From Acanthamoeba sp. SK_2022b (lineage: Eukaryota > Discosea > Longamoebia > Acanthamoebidae): a stretch of 32,320 bases of DNA. The number at the start of each line of letters is the position of its first letter. Within the stretch, counting starts at the first letter, position 1. The notes under the pieces were generated by a model. The model was given only the letters and a program-made list of their open reading frames with translations, was not told the origin of the DNA and did not search any database. The stretch is from contig JANDJZ010000641.1 of assembly GCA_027943245.1 (NCBI GenBank), positions 1 to 32,320 on the forward strand, read 5' to 3'. Of the stretch, positions 19,213 to 28,830 are shown in pieces. A program made the position numbers and the translations under genes.

Positions 19213-19880
19213 TCATGCATGACTGTTGTGAACCCCAACAGCTCTCCAGAAGACACAAGTTTGTTGTTCTTCCCCATCTGCAAAGGGACCCTTCAAAGCA
19301 GTGAAGGTCTCTTTCATCCTCCCAAATGGCCCTTCAACCCATGCATGAGTGCTGTGGATGAGCTTGTTGTTCTTTTTGTCCTCTTTGGTGAGTTGTTGGA
19401 TGCCTTCCATGGTTGTAGGGTTTCCTCTTGTGCAGGCCTTAGGAGTCACTCACTTGATGTTGTTGAGGGTGTTGCCCCATGAGAAGTGGTTGTCTCTGAT
19501 GATGGTTGCTCCTGAGAGGTTGTCTTCAATCCAGTCTCAATGTAGCTTGAGGAACTCGCTGTTGTGGAGCTGTGGTGTGTAGCTGCCCCAAGCTGCTTGG
19601 ATCTTGCAGTTGGTGTATTGAAGGACCATGTAGCACTGGGCTGGGCTGTTCTTCTTGAATGACCAGGAGGGATCCTTCCATGAGACAGTGGACTTGCCTT
19701 CAAGAGGTCCTTGTAGAGGGCAAGTAGCACCCATTGACACAGAAACATGTGCCCATGGTTCTGCCCCCAGAGGGCTGGCTCACAATGCTCTGTGAACTGG
19801 ATGATGTCCCTCATGAGGGACATGCTGGCTGGGATGCACTGCTCCACCTCCCTCATGAGTGCCACCTGGGTGAGCTCCAT
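19213..19880 (-). pseudogene. DDE-superfamily transposase remnant (Harbinger / DDE_4-like)
   Basis: On the minus strand three frames successively give SPAQCYMVLQYTNCKIQAAW, then DWIEDNLSGATIIRDNHFSW (the second Asp block), then WVEGPFGRMKETFTALKGPF followed by FWRAVGVHN. The last is the conserved VExxFGxxK...LHN-type end of DDE_4 / HARBI1-like nucleases. Frameshifts and stops separate the blocks, so it is dead. It lies tail to tail with the MULE remnant and may be its passenger or an independent insertion. Confidence 0.6.
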
Positions 19881-20063
19881 TGCTTTCCTCTATGTGTGCA
19901 CCAGTGTACTTATACTGCATTCTTTTTATTCATGAAAAGTTGTCAACTGAGGGCCAACTTTGTGTCCATGACCTATGGAACATTGACAAACTTGATGCTT
20001 TGCTTGCCTCCCCTCACCAATAAACAAGCATTCCTTCTCTTTGTGCCTTGCCCACTGATAAAT

Positions 20064-20128
20064 CTATCCCCTATCCAAAACCAGTGTGGATAGGCAGCTG
20101 TGTTTTGGATAGAAAGACCAATCTATCC
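20064..20128. promoter_or_regulatory. Cluster of five CTATCC/GGATAG motifs
   Basis: CTATCC at 20064, 20071 and 20123 and GGATAG at 20088 and 20107 lie within 65 bp, 150-215 bp upstream of the membrane-protein start codon at 20280. CTATCCAAAAC (20071-20081) and GTTTTGGATAG (20102-20112) also form a perfect 11-bp inverted repeat. TATCC-type sequences are bound by Myb-like or GATA-type factors in other eukaryotes; no factor is assigned here. Confidence 0.5.
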
Positions 20129-20178
20129 AGATAGATTAATAATTTCCGGTTGGAAAAGAGCAAAAAAAAGTTTTTAAA

Positions 20179-20235
20179 CGATTTGGGCGGGAACACAGAG
20201 GCTTTCTTGTGCTGTGTTCTTCCCGCCCAAAATCG
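20179..20235. promoter_or_regulatory. Inverted pair of E2F-like sites forming a hairpin
   Basis: CGATTTGGGCGGGAACACAG (20179-20198) faces CTGTGTTCTTCCCGCCCAAA plus ATCG (20212-20235) across a 13-nt loop, with one 3-base and one 1-base offset. Each arm carries GGCGGGAA, the E2F/DP consensus (TTTSSCGC on the opposite strand). It lies 45-100 bp upstream of the start codon at 20280, a core-promoter distance. Regulation by an E2F-like factor is inferred. Confidence 0.5.
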
Positions 20236-20279
20236 TGGTGAAAACAGGAACGACATACGCACAAATAAATAGCTAGAGG

Positions 20280-21904
20280 ATGTTTGGGTTCATCGGATGG
20301 GCTTTCAATGCCTTCTTCTATCTCTCGCCCCTGGCTCTTCTGCCACTTTCTCTAGGCTACTCGTACTACTTGCTTCTGCGAGCGTCGATGGGCTACGTCG
20401 TTTTCCATTTCACCATTATCGCCCTGAAGAAGTTTGTGCCCACTCTCTTCCTCAATCTTGTACGCTCTCGCGATTACAATACTCATCAATTTCCTTGAAT
20501 TTTGTCGCTCGCTGTTGAATCGTGCTCACCCAATTTTGTGCAGCGATTCGTGGCCTACGTTATGCAGAGTCTCATCTTGTTTGCGCTGGGCTTCTTCGTG
20601 CAACCTCACATGCCCAAGCAGCTTGAGACCATCTATGGCCTCTTCATCTCTTGGTCAGGTACTACCGTCTCGTGCACGCTACATGTATATGACGTGCTAA
20701 ACCTGGAGTGCACTCCATCTGAACCGTGCATCGCGGTGACCAGGCCCCCTGTTCCTGCTCGTCCAGGCCGTGCAAGTGGTGCGCTTGATCATGTTCACCT
20801 CCAAGGCCATGCAGATCAAGATGTACTCTCGCCCGGCCGCTATGAAGGTGCCCGCCCACTGCCCAGCGTAGCAAAACGAGCTCGGTCTGAGACTCCACCA
20901 CCTTCGCCTCGTACTCAACCAGGTGCTCATGCTGGTCATCAGTCTGGTGAGCTACGCCGTGGCCGGCGTCATCGTCTACTCCCTCTACCGTGAGAACCTC
21001 ACCGTGGGCCTGTCCAGGTGCCTGTCGAGTAGCCTTGCCTTTGTAAACGCACACACACGACACGCGCGCACGCACACACTCACACGAGGACTTCGCGCGC
21101 AGTTATCTGTCGATCATATGCACGGTCCTGGTCGGCCTGACGGTGGCCAACGTCATCATCGAGGAGGCCATCATCACCGACATCGCCCTCGTTTCCCTCT
21201 TCCTCGCCTTCTTCGCGCGGGTCACCATCAACGAGGCCATCGCCACCTCCGGGATCGAGTCACCGTACGCACACACGCCCCCCCCCCCCGTGCTTCACAC
21301 ACTCGAGAACAACAGGGCTCACACTCTTTGCATACGTGTGTGTGCGTGTGTCGTGCAGTCATGAGGAGCCGTTCCTGACGTACTTGCTCAACATGACGAC
21401 GTTCAACAACGTCAACCACATGCTGTCGGTCGACTTCCTCATTTCGTCGGTCATCGCCATGATCACCCTCATCAGCCTTCCGTTCCCGCTGCCCCTCGAC
21501 GACGACAGCTGGCTCCTGGGCGTCGACAAGGTTACACGTCACCCACTCACACGAATGGACACAACACGACACGACACACATGAGAACTCTCGGCTAATGC
21601 CCGTCGGGTTTCCTGTCTTCAGTCGGGCGACGAGGACGTGAACGACCCCAACATCAGCATTCGACCAAACGTCTTTGCCGCTGGTGCCGTCATGATGTTC
21701 ACCCAACTCATCCTCACCACGACGGGTAATACTTCGTCATCCTTCTCTTTCTTCTTCTTGACTGGGCTTTCGCCAACCTGACGACGTCGCACAGGTAACA
21801 TCGAGCCGGTGGCCGTCTGGTGGCGAATCGTGGCCTCTGGCCTGACGGTCCTCTACTACAGCTACAAGCTCATCGCCAGCTCCCAACACTTCCACACCGA
21901 CTGA
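20280..21904 (+). CDS. Polytopic membrane protein of unknown function
   Basis: Exons 20280-20459, 20544-20658, 20744-20847, 20923-21017, 21103-21264, 21359-21530, 21623-21725, 21795-21904; 346 residues with every phase closing. About eight hydrophobic segments are visible, for example FYLSPLALLPLSLGYSYYLL, SLILFALGFFV, LMLVISLVSYAVAGVIVYSL, TVLVGLTVANVII, IALVSLFLAFFA, LISSVIAMITLISLPFPLPL and IVASGLTVLYYSYKLIA. Polar loops include PFPLPLDDDSWLLG and the acidic SGDEDVNDPN. There is no cleavable signal peptide beyond the first span. No transporter or channel motif is recognised. The 20848-20922 segment is an in-frame 75-nt intron holding a TAG. A motif-rich promoter precedes it. Confidence 0.75.
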
Positions 21905-22047
21905 GCTCCTCTCTCCTTTCTGCTGCTGCGACTTGAGCTCCTTCGCATGTACATACATGGTGATAGAGGCGATAGGCCTTTCATTGCTTGCTCTCGCCTT
22001 GTTGTTGAACAGCTCCATGACGGCGAAGTAGAGAGTCGGCAAGAGAG

Positions 22048-22452
22048 TTATCGCTTTTCTGTTTGCGCTTCTGCTTCTTCTTGGAGGAGGTCCGTGACGA
22101 CGGGGGTGGTCTGCTTGGCTTCGTCGCCCGACAGCAGGGAGCTGCCCGAGACGATTATGAGGAGGACGGTGGTAAAGATCAGCCCCACGCGTAGCGTCTG
22201 CCACTCGGCGGCCTTCAGCGACTCTGCCCTCTCTTTGGAGGTTAGCCACGCCGCCTGCTCGTCTTTGGCTCCTGCTCCTGCTCCTTGCTGCTGCTGCCTT
22301 GACCGTCGCTCGGCCTCTTCTTGCTCGCGCTTCTTGCTCTGCTCTCGCATGCGCCGCGAGAAACCAGTCGAGTAGAGGAAAGAGGAAGAGGAAGAGGAAG
22401 ATGCACCAGACGAAAGAGGGGCAGTGAGCGCAGTGACACCGCGAAGGGGCAT
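22048..22452 (-). CDS. Small single-span protein, probably mitochondrial
   Basis: Unspliced frame of 134 residues. The first 35 residues are rich in Ser, Ala and Arg without acids (MPLRGVTALTAPLSSGAS ... TGFSRRMREQ), typical of a mitochondrial presequence. A charged coiled segment (KKREQEEAERRSRQQQQ) precedes one membrane span (RVGLIFTTVLLIIVSGSSLL), with a short acidic tail (LLQEEAEAQTEKR). This layout is that of small inner-membrane assembly or subunit proteins, but no family is recognised. Its stop lies 144 bp from the stop of the convergent membrane-protein gene. Confidence 0.55.
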   Translation of the reverse strand: MPLRGVTALTAPLSSGASSSSSSSFLYSTGFSRRMREQSKKREQEEAERRSRQQQQGAGAGAKDEQAAWLTSKERAESLKAAEWQTLRVGLIFTTVLLIIVSGSSLLSGDEAKQTTPVVTDLLQEEAEAQTEKR

Positions 22453-23396
22453 TGCACGTGAAAGATGGCCTGCAGTCAAGATTAGATATGCCCACCTTTA
22501 GAAACGCGAGATTGGGGAAACAGGCGTACTTGCGCCACCCTTACATCCAAGGGGGCCGACAATAAGTCGTGATCGCCACATTGGTAATCGTGTTGATTGC
22601 AGCGCAGAGTTATTTTGTTTGTATTTATCTTTTATTTCCTTTGCGCACGTGCCTCTTTGGTCATTGGCTGAGTTCAAAAACTTGCAACCACAACTACATA
22701 TCCCATTGGTTCAGGCGAGCCAGCAAAGGAGAGATATTGAGACCTTGCGCTCAGCTAGAGAGCGGCAGCAAGGCCATCTGAAACACGTTGCAATCACACA
22801 CGGGCAAGGGACACATGTCACCACCTCCACCGCCAACGGCTCCTGCCCAACTGTCGGTTCCGACCTTATGTGAAGAGAGCAAGGAGAGTCAAGCCACGAG
22901 TGCATCAAGCGAGCACGAGAAGAAGACATCCACTACGAAGCAATAGAATTAACGAATCACCATCATTGATGGAACGCCCTATCAAAGCCTTGTCTTCCAG
23001 CCGCGACTCTCTGCCCCTCCTCGCAGTTCGCCACCTCGCCCGCAGCGTTGGCCATTGCCAAAGTCGAGATATAGGCCCCTAACGTGCAGCTTATTCCTCT
23101 TCCTCTTCTTCATCTTCAGTTTCCCAGCAAGTTGAGGAAGTCATCAAGCGCCTCCGTCACCTTTGCCAAGGAGAAGAAAAAGAATAAGGCTCGCCCTCTT
23201 CACCATCATCAGCCAGCACAGCCCACAGCCCACAACTCTCTCCCTTACCTTTTCCCGCCCAAACAGATAAAGAGCAAAGACAAGAAAGAGGAGTCCAAAT
23301 TACAAGTCAAACGAACAGCATCGGTACGGCGGCCACATAACGCGTTCTCTGGCGCTGTTCTGATGGTGGATTGTGAAGCTTGCGTCCAAATTGAAG
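22453..23396. other. Upstream region of the coiled-coil gene, possibly with 5' exons
   Basis: The region is 944 bp between divergent starts. A helix-like peptide (SQQVEEVIKRLRHLCQG, about 23119-23170) preceded by a CT-rich stretch and CTTCAG could be a 5' exon of the coiled-coil gene. Another possible exon is the Pro/Ser-rich frame from ATG 22816. Neither has a donor that connects cleanly. TTTTCCCGCCCAAA at 23250-23263 repeats the E2F-like word found upstream of 20280. Confidence 0.4.
23250..23263 (+). promoter_or_regulatory. E2F-like site
   Basis: TTTTCCCGCCCAAA fits the E2F consensus TTTSSCGC and shares the 12-mer TTCCCGCCCAAA with the hairpin arm at 20220-20231. It lies about 135 bp before the start codon assigned to the coiled-coil gene. 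A single short motif, so weak on its own. Confidence 0.35.
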
Positions 23397-23919
23397 ATGG
23401 TATCGGGGAGGCTGGAGATGCGGGCCCAGAGGGCCGACGAGGAGGCCGAGCGGGCCAAGGAGAACCTGCACCTCCACTTCACCACGCTCGAAGCCGCTCT
23501 CTGCCGGGCCCTACGCGAACGTGAGGCTGAGCTCGCCGCTCAGATCAACACTGCAGCTGATGAGCGATGCGGTTCGCTGCTTCAGCTACGCGCCGAGGTA
23601 CCACTGTGTAGCGTTGGACACTTGACTGCGACAGTGTTTTCAACTTACGCAACTGTACGCAGGCCGCGTCGCTGTCACGCAAGCTGCAGATCGCCAACCA
23701 TAGCGACCAGGAGCTCCTCGAAAAGGCCAAAAGGTACGCGCTTACCCTGCTCGTTACCTAATTGATTGACTGACCTGTGTGGCGCTGCGCAGGTGTCACA
23801 GCATGGGAAAGATGCAGGCAGGCTCGCGGCAGCGAGTGGAGGTCGTGCTCGACGGGTCCCTGGCACGACGGCTCGAGCAACTGCTCCGCACACACGGAAC
23901 GGTCTACAACGGAACATGA
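23397..23919 (+). CDS. Coiled-coil protein resembling the B-box C-terminal (TRIM) helix
   Basis: Exons 23397-23597, 23663-23733, 23793-23919 give 132 residues; phases close. It is almost wholly heptad-like helix: ADEEAERAKENLHLHFTTLE, ALREREAELAAQINTAADER, AASLSRKLQIANHSDQELLE, then a basic C-terminus. The pattern of a helix containing HFTTLEAAL followed by REREAEL matches the coiled coil after B-box fingers in TRIM-like proteins, but no B-box or RING is seen upstream, so the gene may have 5' exons that I did not resolve. The ATG at 23397 is the first in the frame; the frame is open back to 23364. It is convergent with exportin-4, 111 bp away. Confidence 0.6.
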
Positions 23920-24030
23920 GCACGTTCGATCGAAAAAGGAGAGGAGGGAAAAGGTCCATTGCTGAAGAAGGTAGCCAAATAAAAGAAAAAAAAAATAATT
24001 TAATAAATCGAGTAGCGTCTCTATGCGACC

Positions 24031-24552
24031 TCAGGCGTTGTTGAGGATGATGAGTCCCTGTGTGTTCTGGAGGAAGGCTACCACGTTCTTGCGCCATTTC
24101 TTGAGGTTGGCCTCATCCAGAGACAGCTGGAGACCATCGGCCGACACCAGCGTCTCAAACTCGTGCGCGATCTTCTGGCGTGCCTGTGGCGGACACTTCT
24201 CGAGCACCTGGCCCACCAGCTGCTTGAACAGATCCTGTGCGTCGCGCGCCACGTCAGCACCAGCCATCGGTTGCGTTGCGTTGCGTTGCGTGAGCTGAGG
24301 TGGGTTGTAGGCACCTGGTGGCAGCAGATGGCGCCGAAGAGGGCATTGCAGGCCTGCGGGAGGAGGCGGGGCGAGATGAGGGCCGTCGACGACGAGAGCA
24401 CAATGTGGTCGAACAGCAGCTGCAGGAACTCGGCCACCACCTGCTGCCCGCTCGCAATGCACTGCCCGCTACATGCACGCAAGCGATTCAGTCATCGCTT
24501 CCACGAACACACCCGCTTCTCCTCCCCTCTGCATGTGATGTGATGTGATGTG

Positions 24553-24599
<47 letters not shown>

Positions 24600-26752
24600 G
24601 TGTGCATACGCTTCGGCGGGGAGCGGCTGCGAGGGAGCGTCGGGGAGCGAGTTGTGGACGCGGGCGTGGTGGTGGTGCGTGCACACGCTGCACAGCGTCT
24701 CGAGGCCTCGCCGCGCCACGTCCGTGTCCGTCCTGTCCGCCCCCATCCATTCGCTCACACAATCAGGGCCATGCCTTCCACCAATCGCACTCCTGCACGG
24801 GGGGAGGGGAGCAAGTACGAGAGGAGGGCGTATTTGAGGGAGGACAGGAGCATGCTGTAGGTCTGTGCCGGAAGCGAGAGGAGGCTGCGGGGCGCCTCCT
24901 CGAACAATCCACACAGCACGCTGTAGTATCCGTCCCGCACCTTGGCGTACTGTGTGTGTGTGAGGGAGAGAGTGTGTGTGTGTGTGAGCGATCATGAGTC
25001 GCTCGGGGTCTGTGACTGCAGTGACTGGAGGAGTGGCGGCGTACGAGCATGAGTTCGGGCGTGATGAGCGGGAGGAGACAGGTGGTGAGAGCGAACAGGG
25101 CCAGCTGGCCCGACTTCTCCTGCACCTGCGGGTCCCTCCGCGGGCCGCTGGCGTCGCTGCTCACACACGCATACCAAGCATACCACACACCCGTGCCCAC
25201 GCCACCATCAGGCTCTGGGAGGATGACACACATGTTGGGGGGGGAAGGAGCGAAGAAGATCGGGGCTGACCTGATGAAGTGGTAGAAGAGGTTGTACAGG
25301 ATGGCCGTCCTCTGTTTGGCCTCTCTGTATCGCTGCTTCTCCTCTTCCTTCCTCCCGCCAGCCGTCGCGCCTGAAGCACGCGCCACGCAAATTACAAATA
25401 ATTTAGAATTTTATTACAAATAAAACCGTATTGTGTTATATAGTAATAGTATGATTGTTTCATTAATTATTAATTGTTATTTATTTTCGTCTAGCGGCGC
25501 GAGTAAGGCGGCGTACCCTTTTCCTTGGAAAGTTCGGCGATGGCTTGGAAGTAGTGGTAGAGTCCATTCAGCACCGCATCGACCTCAGACCGGTCCTTGA
25601 TGTTGTCGATCTGTGCCCGCACACGCGCGTGAGTCTGTCAACACCGCCTGCGCACTTGTGTGCGTGTGTATATCAATGGCCTACCTGGAAGAGGAGGATA
25701 TCGCAGAAGAAGGCGGAGATGTGCTCGCGCATGTCGAGGCGGTGCGAGTAGACGCGGAGCAGCGACGCGATCTTCTCCGGGCACGGGAGGGCCACGTGCA
25801 GGGTGGCGCGCGACACCACGCCCCCGCCCTTGCCCGCCCGCACCACACCGCGCAGGCTCTGGTTTCAGGCACCAGTCGTCAGTCGCTCACCAGCGATTGC
25901 GTGTGGGAGAGGGGGCAGCGTCGGTACGTTGATGAGGCGCTCGACGTGGGACACGACCTGCGCGTTCTGCGCGATCGAGGCAAAGTCGGACCGGTCGATA
26001 AAGACCTTGGCGAAGTCAGCCTGGATGGGGGCCGCGATCTGCTGGAAGTACTGCTGCAGGGCCTCGTGGTTCTCCGCCCCGCCGTTGCCGCTGCCCATTC
26101 GCAGCAGGGCCTCGACCAACAGCCTTACAGCGAGCGAGAGATGAGTGGCCACGCGCCGTGGAATGTGAGGGAGGGTTATGTGAGGAATGTGCCCAGTGGC
26201 ATGTACCGGTGGAGACGAGCAGGAAGCGAGTTGAGGGCGGGCGAGACCTGTTTGACGTAGGCCTCGCAAAAGTTTCGGTAGACGTCTGCGTGATTATTAG
26301 TATATTTATATTATTTTATTAATTATTTATTTGATTTAATGTTCATATTTTGTTTTGTTTTTTGAGACGTGATTTGCATGTACCGAGCTGGAGCAACACC
26401 ATGCGGAACGGAAGCTTGGACAGAGACAACAGAAGCTCGCAGACCTGATCATCAACGCACGCGCACGAAGCGACATGGTGGTCATCTATGAGAGCTGCCC
26501 GGGCAGCAGCGGCTTGCGGTGTGGGGTGGGGCGACAGCGGGTGAGAGCGCAACCTGAACGGCCAGGTTGGGTTCGGCGCCGGACCAGTGCATGAGGATTG
26601 AGGAGATGCTCGAGAAGAAGAACTGGATCATGTTGGGGATCATGCCGCCCGTGGTTCCGTACGCCGCCGCCAGCCGCTCACTGCACGAGGCGGGCGCGTC
26701 GGCCCAGAAGTCAGCAGGTGTCCGCGGCATGAGCTCACGCATGTGCGTGGGC

Positions 26753-26812
<60 letters not shown>

Positions 26813-28770
26813 TACCTGGCGGGCGTCTTTTGGCGGTGGATGGTCAGATAAGTGGCGGACCAGCGGCTGACGAACCACAATAGGGTCTCGGCGAGCAGAG
26901 GGCTCACGATGTCGTCGAATCCATCCTGTCGCAGTCATCCATGATTATTCATTAGAAATGTTTTTTTAAAAAAAAAAACAAGATAATTTGATGTTTCAAG
27001 CATATGGGAGAGGGCTACCAGAGTTTTGTTGGTGAGGCAACTGTTCTGGAACTGAAGGACGGCCATCACGGCGTTGGTGGCGGAGATGACCGCGTCGCTC
27101 TCCTGCGTTTAAAATACAATTTCAGTTAAACGGTTGGTGCTGCCGTGCTGCAGCGTGGTGATGTCACGGTGGATTGCGCGACGTTGACGTACGTCGGACA
27201 AGGCGTTGATAGCCGAAGGAATGTGCGCGAGCTCGTCCTTGGGCTCGTTGGCCAGCACGTGGCCCGTGATCAGCACGAGCCAATGCAGTTCCTCCAGAAT
27301 CACATCCAGCCCTGATAGCGTGTACACGCAGCGATCCCGCAAGTGAGAAACGAGTAGGCCAGCGCGTGATCCATGCTCCCTACACACGCGCTGCAGCGTA
27401 CCTTGGATGTTCATCTGCTGGACCTGGCCTTGCCATTTGGCCAACCGATCGCCGAGCATGGACGTCACCAGATGCAGGGAGTGCGCGCAATCGAGTCGTC
27501 CCAGTCGTCCCACCGCTTCCAGCTGCTCCTCGAATTCTTTCTGTTGTTGATTATATTTTTATTTTTATTTTTTTGAAAATAATTATTATTTTAATTCGTT
27601 GTTTAGCTCAGTGAGCGGACGTGTGGCCTGTGTCTGTGTGTTGTGGTGAGGCGTACTTTGTCGTCGCAGTTCTCTTCGTTTTCGACGAGGTCCTGCTCCA
27701 GCTCGCTGTGCGCGATGGCAATGCGCGCTTCAACGTAGAGCTGGAACACGTTCCTCGTGTACTTTTGCAGAGTCGCTACAAATCCACGCACAAGCCATGT
27801 AACAACACAGTCCCGGGTGAACAGCGCGCTCCCAAAACTAGACCGCGGCGCCGTCAAGGGCTTGTGTAGGAGAAGGCGGCGTACCCTTGACGGCGGTCCA
27901 CTTGGCCTGGTTGCCCTCACCAGTGGTGCCGCCGCCGAGCTCCTCCTCAACGTCGCCCACTAGTAGCGGCAGAAGAGGGTAGGAATCAACTTCCCGCACG
28001 CGAAAAGAAAACGTAAGTCAGAAAAAATGAATAAATAGAAAGATAAAAATAGAAATAGTATAAAACAAAATGACTGGAAAAAAATATTATTGGGCCTACC
28101 AAAGACGAGCCAGGCATCGGTGAGGTAGTTGAAGCAGTCGAGGTTCCACGAGAACTCCACTTCCTCCACGGACTTGAGCGACTGCAGGCAGCCGCAGGTG
28201 AAGGCGCAGAACTCGGACAGGAACGCGTCTTTTGCAGATACACACGTGAGCACACAGGGACACAGAGAAAGCTCAAACGGGCGAGCGCGTCAAGCAACAG
28301 GACGCGCGCGCGGGCGTCGTAGGCGTCGGGTACCCAGCGCAACGGGCACGGGCTGCAGCTGATAGAACATCTCGATCCGGAAGTTGGACACGAGACGCAC
28401 CTTGACGCGGACAAGACAAGTTAGCAAACGCAAACGCACAGGATAAGCGTGTCGTGCGCGACGATACCAGGATATTGCTGATCCCGATCATCTGGTCGCC
28501 GAAGGAGGGCGGCAGGGCCGAGGAGGAGCCGGCCGAGGAGAGTGCGGTGGTGTACTTGCGCATGTAGGGCATGAGCAGCTCGAGGAAGGTCTTGAGGTAC
28601 TGCAGCTGGTGGGCCTTGTCGGGGAACACGTTGCCGCTGAGCGAGGCCAGCTGCGACAGGGCCACGCGCGTCAGGTGCGACAGCTCGTCGCTCTGCTCCA
28701 CCATCGCGAGCACCTAAACGTCCACGTCGACCACCGGCCAACGCGCCACGTGAGCCAACGTCACCGACGA

Positions 28771-28830
<60 letters not shown>

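Noticed and set aside
16478..20100. Possible intact autonomous transposon with terminal repeats
   Set aside because: No matching terminal inverted repeats or target-site duplications could be found around either transposase remnant, and both frames are broken.
20848..20922. In-frame TAG in the membrane-protein gene, first read as a nonsense mutation or a 24-nt micro-intron (20848-20871)
   Set aside because: A 75-nt GT-AG intron from 20848 to 20922 removes the stop, keeps the frame and has the same size as other introns here.
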